The notes under the pieces were generated by a model that was not told where the DNA came from, ran no database searches, and saw nothing but the letters and a program-made list of their open reading frames with translations. 64,000 nucleotides of DNA from Pantoea sp. (GTDB lineage: Bacteria > Pseudomonadota > Gammaproteobacteria > Enterobacterales > Enterobacteriaceae): the NCBI RefSeq assembly GCF_028283705.1, contig NZ_JAPWKD010000032.1, forward strand, positions 310,001 through 374,000, in the 5' to 3' direction. Made by a program: the position numbers and the translations under genes. Shown here in pieces: positions 1 to 10,512 of this stretch. The first letter of the stretch is position 1, and the number at the start of each line of letters is the position of its first letter.

Positions 1-1041
1 GCGATGGGACTGGCGACAGGCTTTAAATCACTGCTGGCGCTGCGCCTGGCGTTGGGCGTCGGTGAAGCCGCTGCCTACCCAAGCAACGCCGGGATCGCCG
101 CGCGCTGGTTCCCGGATCGCGAACGCGCAACGGTTTCTGGCCTCTTTGATAGCGCCTCCAAGTTTGGTGGTGCCGTCGCAATGCCGCTGATCGTCTGGAT
201 GATCGCCATGTTTGACTGGCGTATCACCTTCCTCGCCATCGGCGCGATCGGTTTGTTCTGGGTGATCGCCTGGTATTTTATCTACGCGGAAAATCCGGAA
301 GACCATAAAGCGATCAGCCGCGACGAAGTTCGCCTGATCCGTGATGGCCAGGCCAACAAGCATGGCGATAAAAGCGTGCTGCCGATGAAATGGTACAAGC
401 TGCTGCGCTATCGCAACATCTGGGCGATGTGTATTGGCTTCTTCACCATTAACTACACTTCCTATTTCTTTATCACCTGGCTGCCAACCTACCTGGTGAA
501 AGACAAAGGCATGGATTTCCTGAAAATGGGCATGGTGGCTGCACTGCCGCTGATTTGCGGCATGGTGATTGAAGTGCTGGCGGGCTGGGCATCGGACCGT
601 ATGGTGCATAACAAAGTGCTATCGCTCACTGCCACACGCAAACTGTTCCTGACCATTGGCCTGCTGATGGCGCTGTGTATCGGTTTCGCCCCCTTCACCG
701 ATTCGGTATTTATGACGGTATTGCTACTGTGTATCGCTAAATCCGGCACCACCGTGGCGGCTTCCCAGGTGTGGGCACTGCCGGGCGACGTCGCCCCGAA
801 AAACAGCGTGTCGATAGTTGCCGGTTTACAGAACACCGTATCCAATATGGGCGGCGCGGTGGGTCCGATCATTACCGGTGCCATCGTCGGTGCCACGGGT
901 CACTTTACCTGGGCACTGGTGTTCTCCGCCGTGCTGGTGGTGATTGGTATCCTCAACTACCTGTTCCTGATGGGCAAAGTTGAACCGATCGTGGATGAGG
1001 AAAAAGTTCATCATCCACACACCCTGACCAGCGGCGCGTAA
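1..1041 (+). CDS. MFS anion:cation symporter (ACS family), 5' end cut off by the window
   Basis: An inner-membrane secondary transporter of the major facilitator superfamily. The frame is open from base 1, so the N-terminus lies outside the window; 346 codons remain where full family members have about 430-450. The visible part begins near TM3-TM4 with the segment RLALGVGEAAAYPSNAGI, typical of the ACS branch (galactonate, glucarate and hexuronate carriers such as DgoT, GudP and ExuT). About eight more hydrophobic segments follow. The substrate cannot be read from the sequence, but a sugar acid is the family expectation. In E. coli this place next to yacL is taken by speD, so the gene is part of a local difference in gene content. 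A hairpin terminator follows directly. MFS membership is clear; the exact substrate is not. Confidence 0.8.
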   Translation, partial: AMGLATGFKSLLALRLALGVGEAAAYPSNAGIAARWFPDRERATVSGLFDSASKFGGAVAMPLIVWMIAMFDWRITFLAIGAIGLFWVIAWYFIYAENPEDHKAISRDEVRLIRDGQANKHGDKSVLPMKWYKLLRYRNIWAMCIGFFTINYTSYFFITWLPTYLVKDKGMDFLKMGMVAALPLICGMVIEVLAGWASDRMVHNKVLSLTATRKLFLTIGLLMALCIGFAPFTDSVFMTVLLLCIAKSGTTVAASQVWALPGDVAPKNSVSIVAGLQNTVSNMGGAVGPIITGAIVGATGHFTWALVFSAVLVVIGILNYLFLMGKVEPIVDEEKVHHPHTLTSGA

Positions 1042-1051
1042 GTGCCCTGAC

Positions 1052-1078
1052 ACGCCGCATCGTCCTGATGCGGCGTTT
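1052..1078 (+). terminator. Hairpin terminator after the MFS gene
   Basis: A perfect 9-bp stem (ACGCCGCAT / ATGCGGCGT) with a 7-nt loop lies 11 bp after the MFS stop codon and before the convergent yacL stop. The T-run after the stem is short, so termination may be partial. Confidence 0.55.
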
Positions 1079-1086
1079 CCTGATTA

Positions 1087-1449
1087 TTATTTCCCTGCCA
1101 GAAACTGCCGGTACGCCGCGATGACCGCCAGAAAATCTTCGACGCCGCAGAATGACAGACTCTCTTCGTCGTAATAGGTCATCCCCTCTTCCAGCCCGTC
1201 GTCTTCTAATGCCAGCTGATTGGCCCGGATCATCACCTCTTCTTCATCCAGCCATATCGTGTATTCATGACCGACACGTTGCCATTGCTGATGGGTGCCT
1301 TTTACCTGTTGCGCGGCGGCTTCAACGTCATCCAGCAAAGCCAGATTTTCATCAACCTCTTCGTTGAACCAGTGCCCCACCGCTTCGTGGTCCATCGACA
1401 TACGCACTTTGACCTTGCCGGTCAGATCGCGCAAAAATTCATACTCCAT
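1087..1449 (-). CDS. yacL: YacL, UPF0231 family protein
   Basis: A 120-residue acidic cytoplasmic protein of unknown biochemical function that matches E. coli YacL in length and over its whole sequence (start [18 protein letters not shown], core GHWFNEEV, end [16 protein letters not shown]). It has no signal peptide, membrane segment or recognisable catalytic motif. As in E. coli it lies just downstream of acnB on the same strand, but a strong terminator sits between the two, so it is probably transcribed from its own promoter. Identification is firm; function is unknown across the family. Confidence 0.9.
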   Translation of the reverse strand: MEYEFLRDLTGKVKVRMSMDHEAVGHWFNEEVDENLALLDDVEAAAQQVKGTHQQWQRVGHEYTIWLDEEEVMIRANQLALEDDGLEEGMTYYDEESLSFCGVEDFLAVIAAYRQFLAGK

Positions 1450-1574
1450 GTGTGTAACCTCTTACCAATGGCGCGCCGCGTGGCACTGCCTGAATTCATT
1501 TTGTGCGCAACACGCTGAATAAAGTGGGATCGCGCTCGCATTATGTCAGGCCACGACAGAGGAAAAAAGGGCGC

Positions 1575-1603
1575 AAAAAAAGGGGGTGATTTTCATCACC
1601 CCC
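1575..1603 (-). terminator. Terminator of acnB
   Basis: A GGGGGTGA/TCACCCCC stem followed on the minus strand by seven T residues lies 20 bp after the acnB stop. It is a classical rho-independent terminator. Confidence 0.85.
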
Positions 1604-1622
1604 TTGCTGAGTTTACAGCCGA

Positions 1623-4220
1623 TTACAGCGCGGTCTGGAAGATCACGTTATCTGCTTTATCGGTGTACTGGTTCAGCTGATCAAAGTTGAGATAGCGGTA
1701 GGTATCTGCCGCTGTCTTATCAACCTGAGTCATAAACTGCTGATACTCGTCCGGCGTCGGCAATTTGCCCAGCAGCGATGCAACCGCCGCCAGCTCCGCA
1801 GACGCCAGATAGACGTTGGCACCGGTACCGAGACGGTTCGGGAAGTTACGGGTCGAGGTGGATACCACCGTCGCACCGTCCGCCACACGCGCCTGGTTAC
1901 CCATGCACAGCGAACAACCCGGGATCTCGATACGCGCGCCGCTCTTACCGAACACGCTGTAGTAGCCTTCTTCCGTCAGCTGTGCCGCATCCATCTTGGT
2001 TGGCGGAGCCACCCACAAACGGGTCGGCAGCTGGCCTTTGTGGCTGTCCAGCAATTTACCGGCCGCACGGAAGTGACCGATGTTGGTCATGCAGGAACCG
2101 ATGAACACTTCATCAATCTTCTCGCCCTGCACATCAGACAGCAGACGCGCATCGTCCGGATCGTTCGGCGCACACAGGATCGGCTCTTTGATTTCCGCCA
2201 GATCAATGTCGATCACCGCTGCATATTCGGCATCGGCATCACCTTCCAGCAGCTGCGGATCAGCCAGCCATTTTTCCATGCCTTCAACGCGACGCTCCAG
2301 CGTACGGCGATCGCCGTAGCCTTCAGAGATCATCCACTTCAGCAGTACGATATTCGAGTTGAGGTACTCGATGATCGGTTCTTTATCGAGTTTGATGGTG
2401 CAACCCGCCGCAGAACGTTCAGCAGAAGCATCGGTCAGTTCAAACGCCTGCTCCACTTTCAGTTTCGGCAGACCTTCGATTTCCAGCACGCGCCCAGAGA
2501 AGATGTTTTTCTTGCCTTTCTTCTCAACGGTCAGCAGGCCCTGTTTGATCGCGTACAGCGGGATCGCATGCACCAGATCGCGCAGGGTAATGCCTGGCTG
2601 CATTTCGCCTTTGAAGCGCACCAGCACTGATTCCGGCATATCCAGCGGCATGACACCCGTCGCCGCAGCAAACGCCACCAGACCAGAACCGGCCGGGAAC
2701 GAAATACCAATCGGGAAACGGGTATGCGAGTCACCACCGGTACCTACGGTATCCGGCAGCAGCATACGGTTCAGCCAGCTGTGGATCACGCCATCACCTG
2801 GACGCAGCGACACACCGCCACGGTTCATGATGAAGTCTGGCAGGGTGTGATGCGTGGTCACGTCTACCGGTTTCGGGTAAGCGGCAGTGTGACAGAAGGA
2901 TTGCATCACCAGATCGGCTGAGAAGCCGAGGCAGGCCAGGTCTTTCAGTTCATCACGGGTCATCGGACCGGTGGTGTCCTGAGAACCGACCGAGGTCATT
3001 TTAGGTTCGCAGTAAGCGCCCGGGCGGATACCATCGACGCCACAGGCGCGACCGACCATTTTCTGCGCCAGTGAGAAGCCACGGCTGCTGGCAGCCACAT
3101 CTTTGGCTTGCAAGAAGACATCGCTGTGCGGCAGACCCAGAGATTCACGGGCTTTGGCCGTCAGACCACGCCCGATAATCAGCGGAATACGACCGCCCGC
3201 GCGAACTTCATCCAGCAACACTTCGGTTTTCAGTTCGAATGTCGCCAGCACTTCATCGGTGTCATGGTTACGCACTTCACCTTTATACGGATAGACGTCA
3301 ATGACATCGCCCATATTCAAACGGTCAACTTCCACTTCGATCGGCAGTGCGCCAGCATCTTCCATGGTGTTGAAGAAGATCGGAGCGATTTTACCGCCGA
3401 GGCACAGGCCACCGCCCTTCTTGTTGGGGACATACGGAATGTCATCACCCATAAACCACAGCACCGAGTTGGTGGCGGATTTACGCGAAGAACCGGTACC
3501 CACGACGTCACCGACGTAAGTCAGCGGGAAACCTTTTTTCTGTAATGCTTCGATCTGTTTGATCGGGCCAATGTTACCAGCATCATCGGGTTCGATGCCT
3601 TCACGTGGGTTTTTCAGCATCGCCAGTGCGTGCAGTGGAATATCCGGGCGAGACCATGCATCCGGTGCCGGAGAGAGGTCATCGGTGTTGGTTTCGCCGG
3701 TCACTTTGAACACGGTGGTGGTGATTTTTTCTGCCAGTTTTGGACGCTTCAGGAACCATTCTGCATCGGCCCAGGACTGGATAATTTTTTTCGCGTGGGG
3801 GTTACCCGCTTTGGCTTTCTCTTCGACATCGTAGAAGTTATCGAACATCAGCAGCGTATGGGACAGGGCTTCTGCAGCAATCGGCGCCAGCGTCTCATCG
3901 TCGAGGGATTCAATCAATGCGTGGATGTTGTAGCCACCCTGCATGGTGCCCAGAAGTTCGACTGCTTTTTCAGGAGTAACCAGAGGAGAGTGGGCTTCGC
4001 CCTTTGCGACCGCTGCCAGGAATCCGGCTTTTACATAGGCCGCTTCATCAACACCTGGCGGGACACGGTTGACCAACAGGTCAGTAAGGAATTCTTCTTC
4101 ACCCGCTGGCGGGTTTTTCAGCAGTTCAACCAGCGCGGCCATTTGGGAAGCATCTAACGGCTTAGGTACGATTCCCTGGGCAGCACGCTCGGCAACGTGC
4201 TTACGGTATTCTTCTAGCAC
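1623..4220 (-). CDS. acnB: Bifunctional aconitate hydratase 2 / 2-methylisocitrate dehydratase
   Basis: AcnB interconverts citrate and isocitrate through cis-aconitate in the TCA cycle and can also dehydrate 2-methylcitrate. With the chosen start the protein has 865 residues, the same as E. coli AcnB. It has the N-terminal HEAT-like domain and the swivelling domain typical of the B type, then the aconitase core. The [4Fe-4S] cysteines are in the motifs GSCMTNIG and GCSLCMGN. The start is a GTG (4220) preceded by the strong Shine-Dalgarno GAGGAGAA and giving [13 protein letters not shown] as in E. coli. The frame stays open further upstream, but that extension is non-homologous and has no ribosome-binding site. 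The gene lies near lpdA and pdhR as in E. coli, although the intervening yacH position is occupied by other genes here. Confidence 0.97.
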   Translation of the reverse strand: MLEEYRKHVAERAAQGIVPKPLDASQMAALVELLKNPPAGEEEFLTDLLVNRVPPGVDEAAYVKAGFLAAVAKGEAHSPLVTPEKAVELLGTMQGGYNIHALIESLDDETLAPIAAEALSHTLLMFDNFYDVEEKAKAGNPHAKKIIQSWADAEWFLKRPKLAEKITTTVFKVTGETNTDDLSPAPDAWSRPDIPLHALAMLKNPREGIEPDDAGNIGPIKQIEALQKKGFPLTYVGDVVGTGSSRKSATNSVLWFMGDDIPYVPNKKGGGLCLGGKIAPIFFNTMEDAGALPIEVEVDRLNMGDVIDVYPYKGEVRNHDTDEVLATFELKTEVLLDEVRAGGRIPLIIGRGLTAKARESLGLPHSDVFLQAKDVAASSRGFSLAQKMVGRACGVDGIRPGAYCEPKMTSVGSQDTTGPMTRDELKDLACLGFSADLVMQSFCHTAAYPKPVDVTTHHTLPDFIMNRGGVSLRPGDGVIHSWLNRMLLPDTVGTGGDSHTRFPIGISFPAGSGLVAFAAATGVMPLDMPESVLVRFKGEMQPGITLRDLVHAIPLYAIKQGLLTVEKKGKKNIFSGRVLEIEGLPKLKVEQAFELTDASAERSAAGCTIKLDKEPIIEYLNSNIVLLKWMISEGYGDRRTLERRVEGMEKWLADPQLLEGDADAEYAAVIDIDLAEIKEPILCAPNDPDDARLLSDVQGEKIDEVFIGSCMTNIGHFRAAGKLLDSHKGQLPTRLWVAPPTKMDAAQLTEEGYYSVFGKSGARIEIPGCSLCMGNQARVADGATVVSTSTRNFPNRLGTGANVYLASAELAAVASLLGKLPTPDEYQQFMTQVDKTAADTYRYLNFDQLNQYTDKADNVIFQTAL

Positions 4221-4406
4221 GACGTTCTCCTCGCTCTCATTGTATAGCTTTCCGGTGCACCCTGTGACGCAGTCCAAAAGTAGGGTGAGGTGCCCGGTTC
4301 CGCGTCGGCCAGCATAGCAGCATTTCGGCTGATTGTTAATCTGTTTACAAAAAAGCAACATCCTTTGGTTAAGCAGCAGATTCCGCTGAAGTTGAACCCC
4401 ATCACG

Positions 4407-4432
4407 AAAAAAAGCAGGCATCAGATGCCTGC
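4407..4432 (-). terminator. Terminator of the aldo/keto reductase gene
   Basis: The stem GCAGGCATC/GATGCCTGC is followed on the minus strand by seven T residues and lies 25 bp after the reductase stop codon. Confidence 0.85.
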
Positions 4433-4457
4433 TATGTTATGTCGCTCGCGCTGCTCC

Positions 4458-5459
<1,002 letters not shown>

Positions 5460-5557
5460 TGTTTCATCCTCTTCGCTGTCAGTGTTATTGTTATAACCCT
5501 CAACAATCACCGCAACAATTGAGGCATTTTTGCCGATTTAGTGAGTGAAATTCAGCA

Positions 5558-6475
5558 ATGAGTCAATATCGCGCCACGCTACAGGAACTGGAGATGTTTG
5601 CCGCTATCGCCCAGCATCTGAGCTTTCGTAAAGCCGCAGCAGAACGCAATATCACGCCATCGGCACTTAGCCACGCGATGCGTAATTTTGAAGAACGCCT
5701 CGGCATGCGGCTTCTCAATCGCACCACACGCAAAGTGGCACTGACGCCCGCCGGGGAGCGCTTTCTCCAGCGCATCCAGCCCGCGTTACAGGATTTGGCG
5801 CAGGCAGTGGATGAACTGAATGACTGGCGCAGCGATCCGCAGGGGAATCTACGCATCAGTATCCCGCGCTCAGCCGAAGCCCTGTTTTTCCAGTCGCTCA
5901 TTCTGCCGTTTATGCAGCGCTATCCGCAGATCAGCGTGGAAATCGACAGCAACGACACACTGCTGGACATTGTGACGGCGGGTTTTGATGCAGGCGTGCG
6001 TTATGGTGCCGTACTGGCGCAGGATATGGTGGCGGTGCCATTTGGTGAACCGATGCGTGCCGTGGCGGTCGCCACCCCGGCATTCATTACCCGCCACGGT
6101 ATGCCGCAGACTCCGGCAGAGTTGCTGCACTTTCCCTGCATTGAGCGACGCTTTCCCAGCGGACGTCGCTATCGCTGGGAATTCTGGCAGGATGGACAGA
6201 AACAGGAGGTGGCCGTGCGCGGCTCCCTAATACTGGACAATAACGAGCGGATTCTGCAAGCCGCACTGGCGGGTGCAGGCATTGCTTTTTTGCATCAGGG
6301 CACAGTGGCTGAAGCGCTGCAAAGCGGAGAGCTGGTGGAAATCCTGCCGGAATTTACCCAGGTAGAAGAAGGCTTCTGGCTTTATTATCCCAGCCGTAAA
6401 TATATCCCTACGCCGTTGCGCTATTTTATTGACTGGCTTAAAGAAAACAGAAATATAAATAACACCTCTTGTTAG
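5558..6475 (+). CDS. LysR-family transcriptional regulator
   Basis: A 305-residue LysR-type regulator. The N-terminal winged helix-turn-helix covers about residues 8-68 (LEMFAAIAQHLSFRKAAAER, then SALSHAMRNFEERLGMRLLNRTTR). An effector-binding domain of the periplasmic-binding-protein fold follows from about residue 90. It is divergent from the aldo/keto reductase, with 98 bp between the two start codons, which is the classic arrangement of a LysR regulator with its target. The inducer is unknown. The 3' end runs into an AT-rich stretch that contains the hok/sok locus. Confidence 0.88.
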   Translation: MSQYRATLQELEMFAAIAQHLSFRKAAAERNITPSALSHAMRNFEERLGMRLLNRTTRKVALTPAGERFLQRIQPALQDLAQAVDELNDWRSDPQGNLRISIPRSAEALFFQSLILPFMQRYPQISVEIDSNDTLLDIVTAGFDAGVRYGAVLAQDMVAVPFGEPMRAVAVATPAFITRHGMPQTPAELLHFPCIERRFPSGRRYRWEFWQDGQKQEVAVRGSLILDNNERILQAALAGAGIAFLHQGTVAEALQSGELVEILPEFTQVEEGFWLYYPSRKYIPTPLRYFIDWLKENRNINNTSC

Positions 6476-6619
6476 TAGATTAATTAAATAAGAAATCAGG
6501 CCTAATAAAAAAGAATAAAAATAACAGGTGAAAATAATAAAAAACAGATTAGACTGCCTGCGGGCGCTTGAGACAATCTGTCTTAAGCATCAGAAATGAT
6601 ATTGAGGTGGGTTGTGGAG

Positions 6620-6682
6620 AGTTTGCTCGCGGGATTAATTTTACTTAACCACCGCGAGCGAGCGACTACCCTACACCCAACA
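6620..6682 (-). ncRNA. sok: Sok-like antisense antitoxin RNA
   Basis: The minus strand carries TTGATT, a 17-nt spacer and TACCCT (-10 at 6688-6693), pointing into the hok leader. Plasmid R1 sok has the same geometry at the equivalent position. The transcript would start near 6682 and run through the complement of the TTAATTTT...TTAACCACC segment, which is shared with R1 and contains the Sok 3' hairpin. The promoter match is weak by consensus, and the ends are inferred from homology and not measured. Confidence 0.5.
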
Positions 6683-6729
6683 ATGTCAGGGTAGTCACTT
6701 GCTCGCTTTAAATCAAGGAGCAAGTGACG

Positions 6730-6876
6730 ATGAGGTCAACATTCGGCAAACTGATTATCAGCGGAGTCATTTTATTAGGACTCTGTCTCATCAACCGCAA
6801 TTCATTATGTGAATTACGATTGAGGATATTCACAGCTGAATTATCAGCGGTTATGGCCTGTGAAGGCAGACCGTAG
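6730..6876 (+). CDS. hok: Hok/Gef family small toxic membrane protein
   Basis: A 48-residue protein with one N-terminal hydrophobic span (about residues 8-20, LIISGVILLGLCL) and the Hok-family C-terminal signature: SLCELRLRI followed by TAELSAVMACE, corresponding to DLCEVRIR...TEVAVFTAYE in E. coli Hok proteins. Hok proteins insert in the inner membrane and collapse its potential when over-produced. The start has the Shine-Dalgarno AAGGAG nine bases upstream, buried in a hairpin. A terminator follows 11 bp after the stop. The gene sits between the LysR regulator and lpdA in a place with no toxin in E. coli. Family assignment is strong; whether it is active is unknown. Confidence 0.85.
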   Translation: MRSTFGKLIISGVILLGLCLINRNSLCELRLRIFTAELSAVMACEGRP

Positions 6877-6887
6877 AAACTTCATTA

Positions 6888-6910
6888 AGCGGGGATTCTT
6901 CCCCGCTTTT
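6888..6910 (+). terminator. Terminator of hok
   Basis: The stem AGCGGGG/CCCCGCT with a short loop is followed by TTT and then CC, 11 bp after the hok stop codon. Confidence 0.7.
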
Positions 6911-6974
6911 CCGTCACTGTTTAGGCGTTAGCTCAGGCGCCCATTTCGTTATTCAACTTAAATAACCACGTAAT

Positions 6975-7000
6975 AAAAAACGGCTCCCTTAAGGAGCCGT
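6975..7000 (-). terminator. Terminator of the pdh operon after lpdA
   Basis: The stem CGGCTCC/GGAGCCG is followed on the minus strand by six T residues, 19 bp beyond the lpdA stop codon. It is convergent with the hok terminator. Confidence 0.85.
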
Positions 7001-7018
7001 CTGTTTATTTCTCAGCGC

Positions 7019-8443
7019 TTATTTCTTTTTCGCTTTCGGGTTCGGCAGGTCGGTAATGCTACCTTCGAACACTTCCGCCGCCAGACCAACGGATTCATGC
7101 AGCGTTGGGTGCGCATGGATGGTCAGCGCGATGTCTTCCGCATCACAACCCATTTCGATAGCCAGACCGATTTCACCCAGCAGCTCGCCGCCGTTGGTAC
7201 CGACAATGGCACCACCGATAACACGGTGAGTTTCTTTGTCGAAAATCAGTTTGGTCATACCGTCAGCGCAGTCAGAAGCGATAGCACGGCCAGAAGCAGC
7301 CCACGGGAAGGTGGAAACTTCGTAGCTGATGCCTTTTTCTTTCGCTTCTTTCTCGGTCAGACCCACCCATGCCACTTCCGGCTCGGTGTAGGCGATTGAC
7401 GGAATCACTTTCGGATCGAAGTAGTGCTTCATACCGGCGATAACTTCAGCCGCTACGTGACCTTCATGCACGCCTTTGTGCGCCAGCATCGGCTGACCCA
7501 CGATATCACCGATAGCGTAGATATGCGGCACGTTGGTGCGCATTTGCTTGTCGACGCGGATGAAACCACGATCGTCCACTTCCACGCCCGCTTTGCCCGC
7601 ATCCAGGCCTTTACCGTTCGGTACGCGGCCAATCGCCACCAGCACCGCGTCATAACGCTGGGCTTCAGTTGGTGCTTTTTTACCTTCCATGGAAACGTAA
7701 ATACCGTCTTCTTTCGCTTCAACGGCAGTCACTTTGGTTTCCAGCATCAGGTTGAATTTCTTGCTGATACGTTTGGTGAAGACTTTCACCACGTCTTTAT
7801 CGGCAGCCGGGATCACCTGGTCAAACATTTCAACCACGTCAATCTCTGAACCCAGCGCATGGTAAACGGTACCCATTTCCAGGCCGATGATACCGCCGCC
7901 CATCACCAGCAGGCGCTTCGGTACTTCTTTCAGTTCCAGTGCATCGGTGGAATCCCACACGCGCGGATCTTCATGCGGAATGAACGGCAGTTCAATCGGA
8001 CGAGAACCGGCCGCAATGATGGCGTTGTCGAAGTTGATGGTGGTTGCACCGCCTTCACCTTCTACCACCAGCGTGTTGGCACCGGTGAATTTACCCAGAC
8101 CGTTCACCACTTTCACTTTACGGCCTTTGGCCATACCAGCCAGACCGCCAGTCAGTTGGGTGATGACTTTCTCTTTCCAGGTACGAATTTTGTTGATGTC
8201 GGTTGAAGGCTGGCCAAACACGATGCCGTGTTCTTCCAGTGCTTTCGCTTCTTCAATCACTTTCGCTACGTGCAGCAGCGCTTTTGACGGGATACAGCCT
8301 ACGTTCAGACATACACCACCGAGGGTGCTGTAGCGCTCTACCAGTACGGTTTCCAGACCTAAATCAGCGCAACGGAAGGCTGCAGAGTAACCTGCAGGAC
8401 CTGCCCCAAGTACCACGACTTGAGTTTTAATCTCTGTACTCAT
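7019..8443 (-). CDS. lpdA: Dihydrolipoyl dehydrogenase (E3)
   Basis: The flavoprotein E3 subunit reoxidises dihydrolipoamide with NAD+ in the pyruvate and 2-oxoglutarate dehydrogenase complexes and in glycine cleavage. It has 474 residues as in E. coli. Visible are the FAD Rossmann motif GAGPAG near the N-terminus, the redox-active disulphide in GGVCLNVGCIPSK, the NAD-binding GGGIIGLEMG and the C-terminal active-site HPTLHES. The ATG at 8443 is preferred over the adjacent ATG at 8446 because it sits five bases from the AGAGGT ribosome-binding site and matches the E. coli N-terminus MSTEIKTQ. It lies 174 bp downstream of aceF, as in E. coli where lpd also has its own promoter. Confidence 0.97.
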   Translation of the reverse strand: MSTEIKTQVVVLGAGPAGYSAAFRCADLGLETVLVERYSTLGGVCLNVGCIPSKALLHVAKVIEEAKALEEHGIVFGQPSTDINKIRTWKEKVITQLTGGLAGMAKGRKVKVVNGLGKFTGANTLVVEGEGGATTINFDNAIIAAGSRPIELPFIPHEDPRVWDSTDALELKEVPKRLLVMGGGIIGLEMGTVYHALGSEIDVVEMFDQVIPAADKDVVKVFTKRISKKFNLMLETKVTAVEAKEDGIYVSMEGKKAPTEAQRYDAVLVAIGRVPNGKGLDAGKAGVEVDDRGFIRVDKQMRTNVPHIYAIGDIVGQPMLAHKGVHEGHVAAEVIAGMKHYFDPKVIPSIAYTEPEVAWVGLTEKEAKEKGISYEVSTFPWAASGRAIASDCADGMTKLIFDKETHRVIGGAIVGTNGGELLGEIGLAIEMGCDAEDIALTIHAHPTLHESVGLAAEVFEGSITDLPNPKAKKK

Positions 8444-8587
8444 CATGACCTCTTATTAGATTTCCGGCGGCCAGACGCGAACCTGTCCCAGGCTCTGGAT
8501 GCCCTTATTCCACCGGCACATTTCACCGCAAGAGTTTACAGAATTGTTAACAAACTGCCAACCGCGGCAACTCTGAATGCGTACAAC

Positions 8588-8609
8588 AAGGCCGGCATTT
8601 GCCGGCCTT
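8588..8609 (-). terminator. Hairpin between aceF and lpdA
   Basis: A perfect AAGGCCGGC/GCCGGCCTT hairpin 9 bp after the aceF stop has almost no T-run. It probably stabilises or partly terminates the aceEF transcript before lpdA, rather than acting as a full terminator. Confidence 0.45.
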
Positions 8610-8617
8610 GATTAACT

Positions 8618-10498
8618 TCACATCACCAGACGGCGAATGTCCGACAGCATGTTGTTGATGATGGTGATAAAGCGCGCACCATCAGCACCATCGATCACGC
8701 GGTGGTCGAAGGAAAGAGAGATTGGCATCATCAGACGTGGTGCAAACTCTTTACCATTCCATACCGGTTCCATCGCAGACTTGGACACACCGAGGATAGC
8801 CACTTCCGGCGCGTTAACGATTGGCGCGAAGTGCGTGGTACCGAGGCCACCCAGGCTGGAAATGGTGAAGCATCCACCCTGCATGTCGCCTGCGGTCAGC
8901 TTGCCGTCACGCGCTTTTTTCGAAACAGCCATCAGTTCACGCGACAGTTCAGTGATGCCTTTTTTGTTCACATCTTTGAACACCGGAACCACCAGACCGT
9001 TCGGCGTATCGACCGCCACACCGATGTTGATGTATTTCTTCAGCGTCAGTTTCTGACCGTCTTCAGACAGTGAACTGTTGAAGCGAGGCATCTGCTCCAG
9101 CGCTGCCGCCACCGCTTTCATGATAAACACCACCGGGGTGAATTTCACATCCAGCTTACGTTTCTCGGCTTCGCTGTTCTGCTGTTTACGGAACGCTTCC
9201 AGATCGGTGATGTCGGTTTTGTCGAAGTGGGTAACATGCGGAATCATCACCCAGTTGCGGCTCAGGTTGGCACCAGAGATTTTCTGGATACGGCCCAGTT
9301 CCACTTCTTCGATTTCGCCGAACTTGCTGAAATCAACTTTCGGCCACGGCAGCAGGCCTGGCAGGCTACCACCGCTGGCAGCAGCAGCCGGTGCAGCTTC
9401 AGCGCGTTTCACCGCGTCTTTCACGTATGCCTGCACGTCTTCTTTCAGGATGCGACCTTTACGACCGGTGCCTTTGACTTTCGCCAGGTTGACACCGAAC
9501 TCGCGTGCCAGGCGACGAATCACCGGCGTGGCGTGGACGTAAGCATCGTTCTCAGCAAAGTCGCTTTTCGAATCCGCTTTCGCCGCAGCCGGAGCAGATT
9601 GCGCAGCTGCCGGGGCCGGAGCCGCTTCCTGTTTCGCAGCCGGTGCGGCAGCAGCAGGCGCAGCGCCTTCTACTTCGAACACCATGATAAGCGAGCCGGT
9701 TTTAACTTTGTCGCCGGTAGCCACTTTCAGCTCTTTAACGGTGCCCGCAAACGGTGCCGGAACTTCCATCGAAGCTTTGTCGCCTTCAACCACAATCAGA
9801 GACTGTTCAGCGGAGACTTTGTCGCCCACTTTCACCAGCACTTCAGTGACTTCAACTTCATCACCACCGATGTCAGGGACGTTGACGTCTTTCGCGCCAG
9901 CCGCCGCTGCCGGGGCGGGTGCCGCAGCAGGCTGTGCCGCTGGTGCAGCGGCAGGTGCAGCGCCTTCCGCTTCGAACACCATGATAAGCGAACCGGTATT
10001 CACTTTGTCGCCGGTGGCAATTTTGATCTCTTTCACCACGCCCGCGAACGGTGCCGGGACTTCCATAGAAGCCTTGTCGCCTTCCACGGTGATCAGTGAC
10101 TGCTCAGCCGCAACGGTATCGCCAACCTTGACCAGAATCTCAGTCACTTCAACTTCGTCACCGCCGATATCCGGCACATTAACGTCTTTGCTGACCGCTG
10201 CCGCAGCAGGTGCTGGTGCCGCTTCCGCTTTCTTCTCTTCTGCCGCCGGTGCAGCTGCTGCTGCACCCTCTGCGTCAAAGATCATGATGAGCGAGCCGGT
10301 TTCTACTTTGTCACCGGTAGCAATTTTGATTTCTTTCACCACGCCAGCCTGCGGCGAAGGGACTTCCATCGAGGCTTTGTCGCCTTCTACGGTGATCAGC
10401 GACTGTTCGGCTTCTACCTTGTCGCCCACTTTGACCAGGATCTCAGTGACTTCAACTTCATCTGCCCCGATATCCGGCACTTTAATTTCGATAGCCAT
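8618..10498 (-). CDS. aceF: Dihydrolipoamide acetyltransferase (E2) of pyruvate dehydrogenase
   Basis: The E2 core of the pyruvate dehydrogenase complex transfers acetyl groups from E1-bound thiamine diphosphate to CoA. It has 626 residues (E. coli 630). There are three tandem lipoyl domains, each with the lipoylated lysine in GDKASMEVP (the first is Lys41), separated by Ala/Pro-rich mobile linkers. A peripheral-subunit binding domain follows near residues 325-365 ([20 protein letters not shown]). The C-terminal acetyltransferase domain ends with the catalytic histidine and aspartate in [15 protein letters not shown]. The three near-identical lipoyl repeats are normal for Enterobacterales and are not a cloning artefact. 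aceE ends 14 bp upstream, so the two are co-transcribed. Confidence 0.97.
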   Translation of the reverse strand: MAIEIKVPDIGADEVEVTEILVKVGDKVEAEQSLITVEGDKASMEVPSPQAGVVKEIKIATGDKVETGSLIMIFDAEGAAAAAPAAEEKKAEAAPAPAAAAVSKDVNVPDIGGDEVEVTEILVKVGDTVAAEQSLITVEGDKASMEVPAPFAGVVKEIKIATGDKVNTGSLIMVFEAEGAAPAAAPAAQPAAAPAPAAAAGAKDVNVPDIGGDEVEVTEVLVKVGDKVSAEQSLIVVEGDKASMEVPAPFAGTVKELKVATGDKVKTGSLIMVFEVEGAAPAAAAPAAKQEAAPAPAAAQSAPAAAKADSKSDFAENDAYVHATPVIRRLAREFGVNLAKVKGTGRKGRILKEDVQAYVKDAVKRAEAAPAAAASGGSLPGLLPWPKVDFSKFGEIEEVELGRIQKISGANLSRNWVMIPHVTHFDKTDITDLEAFRKQQNSEAEKRKLDVKFTPVVFIMKAVAAALEQMPRFNSSLSEDGQKLTLKKYINIGVAVDTPNGLVVPVFKDVNKKGITELSRELMAVSKKARDGKLTAGDMQGGCFTISSLGGLGTTHFAPIVNAPEVAILGVSKSAMEPVWNGKEFAPRLMMPISLSFDHRVIDGADGARFITIINNMLSDIRRLVM

Positions 10499-10512
10499 TA
10501 CTCTCTTACCTC

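Larger units (their letters stand above)
6562..6910 (+). ncRNA. hok mRNA with structured leader (type I toxin-antitoxin locus)
   Basis: This is the predicted transcript of the toxin at 6730. A sigma-70-like promoter (GGTGAA, 17-nt spacer, TAGACT at 6550-6555) places the start near 6562. The leader begins GGCGCTTGAG like plasmid R1 hok mRNA, as I recall that sequence. It folds into three successive hairpins: 6625-6632 with 6652-6659, 6665-6672 with 6688-6695, and 6695-6704 with 6718-6727. The last is a perfect 10-bp inverted repeat that overlaps the hok Shine-Dalgarno at 6715-6720. Locking of the ribosome-binding site in a stable long mRNA is the known hok control mechanism. Exact ends are estimates. 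Confidence 0.7.

Noticed and set aside
4221-4421. N-terminal extension of the acnB frame
   Set aside because: The open frame continues upstream of the GTG at 4220, but it is not homologous to AcnB and has no ribosome-binding site; the GTG with GAGGAGAA gives the exact family start.
8618-10498. Three near-identical repeats taken as a tandem duplication or mobile repeat
   Set aside because: They are the three lipoyl domains normal in enterobacterial AceF.
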